Made by a program: the position numbers and the translations under genes. Below, piece after piece: positions 25,865 through 35,300 of a DNA stretch of 64,000 nucleotides. Position 1 is the stretch's first letter. Each line of letters opens with the position of its first letter. Source of the stretch: Kitasatospora sp. NBC_01246. GTDB lineage: Bacteria; Actinomycetota; Actinomycetes; Streptomycetales; Streptomycetaceae. The stretch lies in NCBI RefSeq assembly GCF_036226505.1, contig NZ_CP108484.1, forward strand, positions 6,324,001 to 6,388,000. The letters run 5' to 3'. The notes below the pieces were generated by a model, which was not told the origin of the DNA, made no database searches, and was given only the letters and a program-made list of their open reading frames with translations.

Positions 25865-27646
25865 TCAGAGGATGAGGTAGATCGCGGCCGCGAGGATGAC
25901 TACCAGGCCGAGCACGGTGCCGCAGAGGATGAGGATGTTCCGGCCCTGGGGGTCGGGTGGGGGCGGAGGCGGCCGGCGGGGTGGGGACGGGACCGGGGGC
26001 GGGGCGGGGCGTCGGTCGGGTGGTGGGGGGTCGGGCGGGGCGGAGGGGCGTGGCGGGTCGGTGGGTGGGGTGAGGGTGCCGGGGGGGAGTTCGTGGAGGA
26101 GGCGTTGCCACAGTTCGGGTGGGAGGTCGGGGGGTGCGGCCTTGGCGCCGGGGGGTGGGACGAGGTGGCGCAGCAGCTCGTGTTCGACCGCGGTGCCCTC
26201 GTAGAGGAGCGCGCTCAGCAGGGCGTCGAGGGCCGGTGCGTGGCGCCGGTCGCGGACGTGCGGGGCGACGGCCCACTGGAACAGCCAGGCGGCGCGGCGG
26301 GCGAGTTCGGTGGTGGACTCGGCGGACGGGTCGGGCCGGCCCCGGTCGGTGCGGTAGAGGTACAGCCGTTGGTCCAGGACCTCCGCGCAGAGGCGGTGTT
26401 CGTCCTCCGGGTGCCGCTGGGGGCTGCGGCGGTGGAGGACGAGCAGCAGGCGGCGGGTGGCCGGGTCCGGGAGGTCCTCCTCGCGCAGGATGTCGAGCAG
26501 GGGCCGGTCGCCGATGCCGTCGGTCAGCCGTAGCAGGTAGGGCAGCAGGTCGTTGGTCGAGCCGGGCCGGAGCAGGGCCCGGCGCAGTTCTTCGGTGGGC
26601 GGCACCGCCGGCGGGGCGGGGCGCTTGGGCGGGACGTAGACGGGCTGGTCGTCGGGGTCCGGGGCGGGGACTGGGTCGGGTTCCGGGGCGGGGACTGGGG
26701 CGGGGCCCGGGGCGGGATCCGGTCTGGCCGCCCGGACGCCGAGGGTGCGGGCGAGGCGCCGCAGGCGCTCCTCGGCCGGCCAGGTCGCGGCGTCCCGCAG
26801 CTCGCCGGTCAGTTCGGGCAGACCGGCCGCCCGGCGGCCGGTGGTCTCCAGACAGCGTTCGACCAGGCGGGCCGCCAGCTCGTGGGCGAGGTCGGCCTCG
26901 GGGCGGCGCGGGTCCACCCGGGAGCGGGGCTGCTGCTGCCCGGAGTCGGTCGCCCAGTCGGCGACCCAGGTGACCAGCAGGTCGTGGCGGTCCGTCACGT
27001 CGTAGGTCGCGAAGGTCCACGGCTGCTGGAGCCAGGTGTGGCCGAAGATCTCGTGCAGGCCGCTGATCACCGCGGCGGACGGGTTCCGCTCGGGCCAGCC
27101 CGGTAGGGCGTCGCTGCGCAGGGAGAGGCGGTGCCGAGGACGGCGCAGCAGGGCCGCGGTGGCGACGGTGAGCGCGTCGGTCACCCCGGCGATCCGGGCC
27201 GGGGTGTCGGCCCAGGTCTGTTCGGCGCTGTCCCGCAGCAGGGCCCGGGAGACGGGCGGGCAGCGGTCGGTGGCCTCCTCGGCGAACCGCTTGGTGCCGA
27301 ACGACCAGTCGCGCAGCGCCAGGGAGAGCCGGGCGCCGAGCACCTCCTGCTGGCCGAGCAGCAGGTGGCAGGCGGTGTTGGGCCGCCCGCCCAGGTCGGC
27401 GGTCGGCCACCGCCGGATGACCGCCGCCTCGCCGCGCTTGGTGACCGTCCGGACCAGGCTGGGGCGCAGCGCGCCGTCCACCCTGAGCAGCGGGGCGAGC
27501 TCGCGGGCCAGCTCGTCGGCGCGTTCCGGCGGGCAGGACCACGCGGCGGCGGCCATGCCCGCGCCGCGCCGCCCCAGATTGCCCTGCCAGCGGAACACGA
27601 TCTGGTCGACGGTGCTGTCCGGGGCAGTGGCGCCCGGGGCGCTCAT
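25865..27646 (-). CDS. Tail-anchored unknown protein, last gene of the tubulin/GTPase operon
   Basis: A 593-residue protein whose start overlaps the GTPase stop by four bases. Residues 1-285 form an alpha/beta-looking domain (IVFRWQGNLGRRGAGMAAAA, WPTADLGGRPNTACHLLLG, HEIFGHTWLQQPWTFATYDV). A Pro-rich linker (PAPGPAPVPAPEPDPVPAPD) leads to a helical domain with EELRRALLRPGSTNDLLPYL and LARRAAWLFQWAVAP. A second Pro-rich spacer precedes a C-terminal transmembrane helix (ILILCGTVLGLVVILAAAIY). No catalytic motif was recognised. The topology suggests a cytoplasmic adaptor anchored at the membrane, working with the GTPase and tubulin-like proteins. Confidence 0.65.
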   Translation of the reverse strand: MSAPGATAPDSTVDQIVFRWQGNLGRRGAGMAAAAWSCPPERADELARELAPLLRVDGALRPSLVRTVTKRGEAAVIRRWPTADLGGRPNTACHLLLGQQEVLGARLSLALRDWSFGTKRFAEEATDRCPPVSRALLRDSAEQTWADTPARIAGVTDALTVATAALLRRPRHRLSLRSDALPGWPERNPSAAVISGLHEIFGHTWLQQPWTFATYDVTDRHDLLVTWVADWATDSGQQQPRSRVDPRRPEADLAHELAARLVERCLETTGRRAAGLPELTGELRDAATWPAEERLRRLARTLGVRAARPDPAPGPAPVPAPEPDPVPAPDPDDQPVYVPPKRPAPPAVPPTEELRRALLRPGSTNDLLPYLLRLTDGIGDRPLLDILREEDLPDPATRRLLLVLHRRSPQRHPEDEHRLCAEVLDQRLYLYRTDRGRPDPSAESTTELARRAAWLFQWAVAPHVRDRRHAPALDALLSALLYEGTAVEHELLRHLVPPPGAKAAPPDLPPELWQRLLHELPPGTLTPPTDPPRPSAPPDPPPPDRRPAPPPVPSPPRRPPPPPPDPQGRNILILCGTVLGLVVILAAAIYLIL

Positions 27647-29775
27647 CCGGTCACCTCCCCGGGGGCGTGGCCGTCGGCCAGCTCGATGATGCCGTGCATG
27701 GCGAGCAGCGAGATCAGCGGCTCCAGCACCCGCTGCGCCCGGACGCCGCGCGGGTAGCGGCTGTCCTCCTGCCGCCCGCCGGTGGCGGAGGAGATGTGCA
27801 GGGTGCAGTGCAGGGCGGTGTCGAAGGGGCGCAGCCAGGCCTTCCCGGCGTGGCGGTGCAGCAGCGCGTACACGTCGCGGCTCTCCTCAAAGAGCCGTCG
27901 GCGGCTCAGCGGAAGGTGGCCGGGCTCGGTCAGCCAGCGGTCCACGGGGGGCTCGGAACGCAGCAGGTCGGCCTTGGCGACCACGACCGCCGAGGGGACG
28001 GTGAGGTACGGGCCGTTGCGGGGGATGCGGTCCAGGGCGGTGGCGAACGCCGGGTCCCCGTCCCGGTTGACGTGCAGGCCGAGCGCGGTGCGGATCTCGT
28101 CGAGCTGCGGCAGCGGCATGGCGAGGGTGGGGTCGACGACGAAGACCAGGGCGTCGATGCCGAGGAGGAACCGCAGCAGCGCGTCGGTGCGCAGGAGGTC
28201 CTCGCCGGCGAGGTCGAAGAAGGCCAGCGGGCGGACCCGGCCGCGCGCGTCGGTGATCAGCAGGGACTCCACGAAGCGGGCGGAGTCGCCGGCGCCGAGC
28301 CCGGCGGTGTGGGCGAGCACGTTGCCGTCGCGCAGCGGCACCACGCGGTCGTTGAGGAAGCTGGCGTGCTGCTCCGGGTTGACGGACTGCCAGCTGACGC
28401 CGTAGGGCTTCAGCCGGTCGTCGGCGATCTCGGCGATCATCTGGGTCAGCAGGTGGCTCTTCCCGGTGTTCGACTGGCCGATCATGGCGACGGTCAGCGG
28501 ACGCCCGTTGGTCAGGTAGGGGACGGGGATGTGGTGCGGCGGCGTCGCCGGACCGCCCTCGCAGAGCTGGAAGGCGCCGCGCAGCTCGTCGGCGAGCACC
28601 CGCGGGTTCTGCTGGTCGGCGAACCGGTAGGGCTGGAGGTCCTGGACGGCGTCGGGCACGTAGAGGGCGTTCGGGTCGAACCGGATGGGTTCCAGGCAGT
28701 AGGGGCAGAGCACGCCGCCGGGGTCGGCGGCCGGGTACCCGTACGGCGCGCCGTCCGGGCCGGCCGTCGCGTCCTGGTCGGCGGCCGCCGGGGCGCCGTA
28801 CCCGGGGAGCGCGGCGTACCCGGGCAGCCCGGTGTCGCCGGGGTGCTTGAGGGCGACGGCCCGGTCGAACTCGGCGCGGTGCCGGCCGAGGCCGTCGCCG
28901 CCGGCGGTGCGGCCCGCGCCCGGGCGCCGGTCGGGCGCGAGCAGGCCGAGGAGCGCGGCCGGGGCGGGCCGGTCGGCGGCGCGGGGGGCGAAGGAGGACC
29001 GCATGGTGTGGGCGAGCGAGCGGTGGTCCGCGAGGTCGGCGGGCTCCCGGTCCGGGTCGCCGGGCCGCCCGGTGACCAGGCGGTACATCACCTGGGCGGT
29101 GCTCCAGAGGGCGTCCCGCGGGTCGGTGCGTCCGGTGCCGCCGCGCACCTCCGGCGAGGCGTACGGCGCGGGGCCGCGCGGGGTGCGCGGCCGCCCTGTG
29201 TGGGCCACCGCGTCCAGGCCCCACAGCTGGACGGCCCGGCCGTCCCAGCGGACGGTGGCGGGGGTGATGCCGTGGTGGACGAGGCCGAGTTCGGCGAGCA
29301 GGGCGGTGGCGTCGACGAGGTCCCGTTCGACGGTGCGCAGCTGGGTGACGGCGAGGCCGTGCAGCCGCGCGGCCGGGGTGCCGCGCGGCGGCCGGTAGAG
29401 CACGAACGGCTCGGCGACGTCCAGGTCGTAGCCGATCACCACGGGGAAGAGCCGGGCGAACTCGGTGTCCCCGAACGTGCGGTGCAGCCGCAGGGCGGTC
29501 GCCGCCTCGGTGTCGAGCGCGTCGCGGGCGGCGTCCGTGACCCCCGTGCCGGGGGGCGCCGCCGCCCGGACCTGCACGCACTTGACCGCGCCGTCGAGCA
29601 GGGTGTTCCGCATCAGGGGGGCGTCGCGGACCACCGGCCCGGTCGGGTCGGGGCCGAACCTCGCGGTGGCGAGCAGGCGTCGCCCGGCGGGCGTCAGGTA
29701 GGGCAGGTCGACGCCCTTGGGGCGGCCGGGGTCGCCGGGGCTCCGCGGCCGGACGGGCCCGGTGGTGCTCACCAC
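27643..29775 (-). CDS. Pseudokinase - zinc ribbon - TRAFAC-type GTPase fusion
   Basis: A 710-residue multidomain protein. Residues 60-290 keep the shape of a protein kinase but with degenerate catalysis: LVHHGITPATVRWDG (166-180) replaces HRDxxxxN, WGLD (185-188) replaces DFG, and YASPEVRGG stands where APE would be. A CPYC motif (357-360) marks a short zinc ribbon. The C-terminal GTPase has P-loop GQSNTGKS (433-440), FFDLAGED (519-526) as the DxxG-like region and VVVAKADLL as a diverged NKxD. Similar TRAFAC-class GTPases occur in actinobacterial conflict-type loci. It overlaps its neighbours by a few bases on both sides. The pseudokinase probably acts as a sensor or scaffold for the switch. 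Confidence 0.75.
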   Translation of the reverse strand: MVSTTGPVRPRSPGDPGRPKGVDLPYLTPAGRRLLATARFGPDPTGPVVRDAPLMRNTLLDGAVKCVQVRAAAPPGTGVTDAARDALDTEAATALRLHRTFGDTEFARLFPVVIGYDLDVAEPFVLYRPPRGTPAARLHGLAVTQLRTVERDLVDATALLAELGLVHHGITPATVRWDGRAVQLWGLDAVAHTGRPRTPRGPAPYASPEVRGGTGRTDPRDALWSTAQVMYRLVTGRPGDPDREPADLADHRSLAHTMRSSFAPRAADRPAPAALLGLLAPDRRPGAGRTAGGDGLGRHRAEFDRAVALKHPGDTGLPGYAALPGYGAPAAADQDATAGPDGAPYGYPAADPGGVLCPYCLEPIRFDPNALYVPDAVQDLQPYRFADQQNPRVLADELRGAFQLCEGGPATPPHHIPVPYLTNGRPLTVAMIGQSNTGKSHLLTQMIAEIADDRLKPYGVSWQSVNPEQHASFLNDRVVPLRDGNVLAHTAGLGAGDSARFVESLLITDARGRVRPLAFFDLAGEDLLRTDALLRFLLGIDALVFVVDPTLAMPLPQLDEIRTALGLHVNRDGDPAFATALDRIPRNGPYLTVPSAVVVAKADLLRSEPPVDRWLTEPGHLPLSRRRLFEESRDVYALLHRHAGKAWLRPFDTALHCTLHISSATGGRQEDSRYPRGVRAQRVLEPLISLLAMHGIIELADGHAPGEVTG

Positions 29776-32309
29776 TGCTCCTCCTCCTCGGGCAGCGAGA
29801 CGTGCCGCTGCCGGACGGTCTCGACGACGCCGGCCCGCAGCGCGGTGAGCCGCAGCTGCCCGGCGTAGCGGCCGGCCGCCGTCCGGACGTCCCGGACCTC
29901 GGGTCGGCCGGGCGAGGTCCGGTGCCCGCCGGAGCCGTCCTGGGCGGCCTCCGGGGCGAACCGGATCAGGGCGACGGCGTCGGGGTTGCGGCTGAGCAGG
30001 TCCAACTGCTCGGCCGAGTTCAGCTGCAGCAGGCCCTGGCCGTCCTGGTCGGGACCGGCCGCGTCGGCGGCCCGGCGGATGTCGATGCCGAGCAGCCCGG
30101 CCGGGCCGCTGCGGGCCCGGTGCGGCGCGGCGAACGGCGGGGCGGGCAGGACGTCGTTGCGCCGCAGGTGGTCACGGGCCACCGCGAGCAGCTCGCGCAC
30201 CCGCTCGGCGATCCGCTCCTGGGCGGCGTCGCCGGCGTGGCCGCGCTCGACCGCGCCCCAGTAGGGCTCCAGGGCGGTCAGCGTGGCGTCCGTGAGGTCG
30301 CCGGCCAGGGTCGGCACCAGGTCGGGACCGCCCTTGGCCTCCCCGCGCTCCAGCCAGCGCGGGCCCGCGGCGGCGGTGCCGGGCAGGGGCCCCGCCGGGC
30401 GGACGGGGTCGGCCGTCCGGGCCTCCTCCCGCCGCTCGCTGCCGCCTCCGGAGGGGACGCTGGTCCAGTCGTACTCGTCGGGTTCGTCCGGTTCGGCCGG
30501 CTCGTCGCCCTGGTGGTGGTCGTCCCGCCCGTACGGGGTGGACGCGTCGTTCCCGGGTTCGTCGTCGGCGGTGCGGCCGAGCCAGTCGTCGTCGCTCTCC
30601 GCCATGGCCTCGGGCGGGTCGGCCCCGAGGTCGCGGGTGGCCTCCTCCTCGGCGGCGGTGACCGAGGCGCGGAGCACCCCGACCACCGACAGCGCCGCGT
30701 CGGCGCAGTACCGGCGCTCCTCGACGGCCCAGAACTCGCGCAGGGCGCGGGCGAGGAGCTCGTCCAGGCTGTTCAGTCCGTCCTGCAGCGGTGTCACACC
30801 GCGTTCCAGGCCCCAGCGCTGGGCGTGGTCGTGCCAGGTGCGCAGCAGCAGCCAGCCCCCGAGCCCGAGCCCGGCCGGCAGGCCGAGCGCGCCCGCCCAG
30901 ACCGGCAGTCCGGCCGCGCCGGCGGTCGCGGCCGCCACCGCGGCGCCGAGGAGGGCGGCCACGCCGAACCGGCCGGCGTCGGAGGCCCGGCCCGGGCCGC
31001 CGGGCAGCCGGGTGACGGCCCGCAGCATGCCGAGCACGAGCAGCACCGGGACGGTGAGCGCGGCCGGCAGCGCCGGCCAGGTCCAGAACCCGCCGAGCGC
31101 GCCGGCCAGCCCGGTCAGGGCCAGCACGCCGGAGCCGGGCGGGTCGGGCGGCAGCGGACGGTCGGGTGGCGCGGCCTCCCGCAGCCGGTCCAGTTCGGCG
31201 ATCCGCGGGGCGTTGGAGAGTGGCTGCACCTGCTCGGCGAGCAGCGACAACTGCTGCTCCACCGAGCGCAGCGACAGGCCGTCGCGCAGCAGCCCGAGGG
31301 CGAGGCTGCGCAGGCTCTCGCCGATCTGCTCGCCGGTGGTGGTGGCGGGATCCACGGCGACGCCCAGCCGGGCGAGCCTGGTCGCGGACTCGGCCGCGGA
31401 CTGAGCGCCGACGGTGCCGCCGTCGCTGCGCAGCACCTTGCCGATCAGACTGCCGTAGCGGTCGAGCGCCGACCGGGCCCGGTCGAGCGCGGACTCCAGC
31501 TCACGGCGGCCGGCCCCGTTGACGAGTCCGGCCGGACTGCCGAGGGTGACCAGTTCGGCCTCGGCGTCCGACAGCGCGTCGACGACCTCGTGGCGCACCC
31601 GGGAGGTCTCGCCGCCGTCGACCGGCCGCCCTGGGGTGCCGGTGGTGGAACCGGCGACCAGACCGGCGAGGGTGGTGGGCAGGGTGGCGCCGGTCAGGAC
31701 GGTCGGACCGGAGGTGTGCGAGCCGGCGAAGCGGAGCAGCGCCTCGCTCCAGGCCTGGCCGCGGACCTCAGGGGAGAGGCCGTGCTCCAGGACGCGCAGG
31801 GCCGGGGCGGCCACGCCGTCGGGCAGCGAGCCGAGCAACTCCAGTGTCTCGTCGAACAGTTCGGGCATCGCGAGGACGTCGACCAGGACGGCCAGGGCCT
31901 GCGGGTCGGCGGGCCCGGCCTGGTCGGCGGCGCCGTGACCGGCCTGGAGGTCGCCGGCCCAGAGCAGGCCCGCCTCGGGGGCGCGCAGGGTGGCGGGGCG
32001 CACCAGCCGGCGCTCCGCCGGGAGGTCCTCGTCGGAGCGGGCCGGGAGCCCGCCGACCAGGAGGCAGAGCACCCGCACCCGGCCGGGCGTGCGGTAGCCC
32101 ATGATCTGCTCGAACCGGGTGCGGTGCTCGTCCAGCCCGGCGGGGGTGTCGACCACCAGGAAGCGCTGGTCGTGCGGTTGGACCAGGCCCTGCGTCGCGA
32201 GCCGGGCCGAGACGGCCGCCCGCAGCACGGCAGGGTCCTCGCCGGCGAGTTCGGCGGTGCGCAGATCGAGGTGGACGACCGGCGCGGACTGCGACAGGGG
32301 AGTGCTCAA
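29769..32309 (-). CDS. Large membrane protein of the operon, function unknown
   Basis: An 846-residue protein with several transmembrane helices in the middle (about 395-430 and 445-490: VLALTGLAGALGGFW, LTVPVLLVLGMLRAV, FGVAALLGAAVAAATAGAAG, LGLPAGLGLGGWLLL). The N-terminal cytosolic part contains HDQRFLVVDTPAGLDEHRTR and RVRVLCLLVGGLPAR, alternating strand-helix like a P-loop or receiver fold but without a P-loop. It is followed by long helices. The C-terminal part is acidic, with a disordered patch (DDEPGNDASTPYGRDDHHQG). It overlaps the tubulin-like stop by four bases and the next start by seven. It may be the membrane platform for the complex. Confidence 0.65.
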   Translation of the reverse strand: MSTPLSQSAPVVHLDLRTAELAGEDPAVLRAAVSARLATQGLVQPHDQRFLVVDTPAGLDEHRTRFEQIMGYRTPGRVRVLCLLVGGLPARSDEDLPAERRLVRPATLRAPEAGLLWAGDLQAGHGAADQAGPADPQALAVLVDVLAMPELFDETLELLGSLPDGVAAPALRVLEHGLSPEVRGQAWSEALLRFAGSHTSGPTVLTGATLPTTLAGLVAGSTTGTPGRPVDGGETSRVRHEVVDALSDAEAELVTLGSPAGLVNGAGRRELESALDRARSALDRYGSLIGKVLRSDGGTVGAQSAAESATRLARLGVAVDPATTTGEQIGESLRSLALGLLRDGLSLRSVEQQLSLLAEQVQPLSNAPRIAELDRLREAAPPDRPLPPDPPGSGVLALTGLAGALGGFWTWPALPAALTVPVLLVLGMLRAVTRLPGGPGRASDAGRFGVAALLGAAVAAATAGAAGLPVWAGALGLPAGLGLGGWLLLRTWHDHAQRWGLERGVTPLQDGLNSLDELLARALREFWAVEERRYCADAALSVVGVLRASVTAAEEEATRDLGADPPEAMAESDDDWLGRTADDEPGNDASTPYGRDDHHQGDEPAEPDEPDEYDWTSVPSGGGSERREEARTADPVRPAGPLPGTAAAGPRWLERGEAKGGPDLVPTLAGDLTDATLTALEPYWGAVERGHAGDAAQERIAERVRELLAVARDHLRRNDVLPAPPFAAPHRARSGPAGLLGIDIRRAADAAGPDQDGQGLLQLNSAEQLDLLSRNPDAVALIRFAPEAAQDGSGGHRTSPGRPEVRDVRTAAGRYAGQLRLTALRAGVVETVRQRHVSLPEEEEQW

Positions 32310-35300
32310 GCGGGCTCACCGCCCCGGCGCTCCGTGCTGCCCGGCTCGCCCGGCTCGTCCCACCAGGAGGTGGAGCGCGGCTCGTCGGGGAACTCCCGCG
32401 GGGGTTCGCCCCGGGCGGCGGACCGGTCGGTGCTGCGGTCGGTGCTGCGGTCGGTGTCCCACCCGGTGTCCCGGTCGCTGCCACGGTCGGCGCTGCGGTC
32501 GGTGTCCCACCCGGTGTCCCGGTCGGGGCGTCCCATGAACCCGGTGTCCGGGGCGGGCTCCTCCCGCCGGTCCGCCGGCCGGGGGGAGGGCTTCGTCCAG
32601 TCGTCGTCGTACGCGGCTCCGGCCCGGTCGGCCCGGTCGGCCCGGTCGGCCCGGTCGGCGCGCGACTCGTACGCGGCTCCGGCCCGGTCGGCGCGGCCGG
32701 CCCGGTCCTCGTACGGGTCCCGCTCCCCGCCGGCGGTGCCGTGGCGGTCGTCGTCGTACGGGTCCCGCTCGCCGCCGGTGCGCTTCGGGGCGGGCTCCCA
32801 GCCGCGCGCGCGGCCCCGGCCGTCGGGCCGGTCGGCCGGGCGGGCGGTGCCGAAGTCGTCCTCCTCCCGCACCGGCGGGACGCGGGTGCCGTACGCGTCC
32901 TCCTCGGTGTCCTCGACGGCGCGCGGGGACAGCTCCCCGCGCTGGATGACGTCCAGCAGCGTCTCCAGGTTCGGCTGGACGGCCCGCTGGTCGCCGAACT
33001 CCAGCTTCAGCGCGGCCGGCAGGGTGTCCGCCCAGAACTGCCAGAGCGGGCGGAACCAGCCGTCGACCCGCTCCCCGCCGATCTCCCGGCGGGACCGGAG
33101 CATCCGCAGCTGCTGCGGGGCGATCTGCTCGACCAGCCGGACGAACAGCGGGTCCGGCCGGCTGGCGGAGCGGGTCAGCCCCGCCGGGCGGGCCGCCATC
33201 AGCCGGCTGCAGTAGTCCTCGACCGTCCGTTCGTCGTCCAGCACCGTCCAGCGCTCGTAGGCGCGCAGCAGCTCGGCCCAGCTGGAGACCCCGTTCTGCT
33301 GCTCGCCGAGCCGCAGCCGCACGCCCGGCACGTCCACGCCGCGGTCGCGGAACAGCCGCAGCCGGATCAGGTGCGGGGAGTCCTCCGGCCCCTCCAGCAC
33401 GTCCACCTGTCCGTTCCAGAGCAGGCTGAGCAGCCGGTGCAGGATGAGTCGGCGGTCGGCCTCGGTGGAGACCAGCCAGTCGTCGCGGTGGCCGAGCCGC
33501 TGGCGCCAGCGCAGGACGTCGTCGCTCTGCTCGTTCTCCTTCGCCTTGGCCCACTGGCGCAGCATCTTGCGGGCCTCCGGCACCTGGGTGAGGCTCATCT
33601 CGCTGCGGAACAGCACGACCGTGATCGACTGCGTCTCGACGCCCCGGAACTCCGCCCGGGCGTCCTTCGGCAGCCGCAGCGCCTTGCGCAGGAAGTCCTC
33701 CACCTCGTCCGCGGACTTCACCCGCGGGTACGTCACCAGAGCCTTGAGCGGGCCGGTGCCCTCGGGCACGAACCCGGCCGGCAGCAGCCCGGCCAGCTTG
33801 CGGCCGAACTGCTCCAGCGCCTCCTTGCTGACCTGCTCGGCGTCCTCCGTGCTCCCGGCCGCCGCGGCCAGCAGCACCCCCATGGCGGGCAGCAGCGGGC
33901 GCTCCTCCAACTGCTCCCCGCTCTCCGCGAAGAGCCGCTTGACGCCCGCCTCCACGGCGGTTTTCACCTCGCCGACCGCGTTGCCGGGGTTGCGCCGGCT
34001 GAGCGCGTTGGCGGAGCGCCACTCCTCGCCGCCGACCAGGCGCATCAGCAGCGCGGCCTCGTCCTCGGTCTCGGGCAGGCCCTCGCGCGCGGTGAGGCGG
34101 GTCACCAGGTCGTCGTAGAAGTGCTTGAGGTCGCGCTGCGGCGGCAGCAGGTAGGAGACGCCGGTGCGGTCCTCGTAGAGCGTCTGGGACTGCTCGGCGA
34201 ACGCCCTCGGCTCGTCCCGGGCGTGGTTGCGGAAGGCCGTGGCGAGCCGGCCGACCTCGGCCTCCAGCGCGCGGGCGGTCGGCTCCCAGCGCTGCTGCTG
34301 GCTCTTCCAGCCCTCGTGCCACAGCTGCCGGCTGCGCCAGCGGTACCAGGCGTCCTGGGCCCGCAGCACGGCCTGGACCTCGTCGTCGCCCCAGCGCGGC
34401 TGGGCGAGCCCGCCCATGCGGCGCCGGATCCTCGGGGCGGACGGCGGCTGCTCCCGGGTGCCCGGCGGCAGCGGGGGCGTGTGGGTGCGCTGGTCGAGCA
34501 GGCCGAGGAAGCCGAGGCGGGCGAGGTCGTTGCCGTCCTGCGGCACGCCCCGCACGATCCGCTGCACGGTGAACGGGTCGACCTTCGCCAGCAGCCGGTC
34601 GACCGCCCTGCGGGGCGCGAAGTCCTTGGCCATCTCGGCGGTGCGGACCGCCACCTGCCGGGCCAGGTTGGCGAGTTCGGACTGCATGTCGCCGAGCCGG
34701 GCGGCCAGCCCGGCCTCGATGGCCGAGCTGCCGCGCGGCTCGGGAGACGGCGGCTGGATCTCCAGGGCGGGCCGCAGCAGGAGCTCCTCCAGGCCGGAGT
34801 CGGTGAACATCTGCTTCACCAGCTCCTCGGCGGAGTGGCCCGGGCGGTGCGTGCGGTCGTCGAGCTGCTGGACGGAGGCGCGCAGGATGCGGCCGGATAC
34901 GAGCGAGGCCAGTTCGTCCACCGGGGCGGTCATCGAGGCGACCAGGCTGGTGGAGACGCCGCGGCGGCCGATGCCGGACGGCGCGGTGGCGGCGCGCTGC
35001 GTGCCGCGGTTGATGAAGCTCGCGGCGAAGGTCTGGTAGTCGTCGTCGGCCCGGGTGCGGGCGGTGCGGCCGTCGCCGAGCTCGGTGCCGATCAGCGACA
35101 TCACCAGCGACACCATCGAGCGGCGCAGGTCGTCCGGCCGGATGCCGGCGGTGCGGTTGAACAGGAAGGCCGTCGGCAGGATGCCGGTGCGCAGCCGGAT
35201 CGGGGCGGTGTGCGGGTAGCGCACGCGCAGCGTCAGGTCCTCGTCCAAGTCGCCGAGTTCGGCTCCCTCGACCGGGGCGTTCTGCTCGTCGACCAGGCGG

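Noticed and set aside
29802..33215. Long plus-strand frame of about 1137 codons
   Set aside because: Antisense shadow of the GTPase and membrane-protein genes; low-complexity product and no domain.
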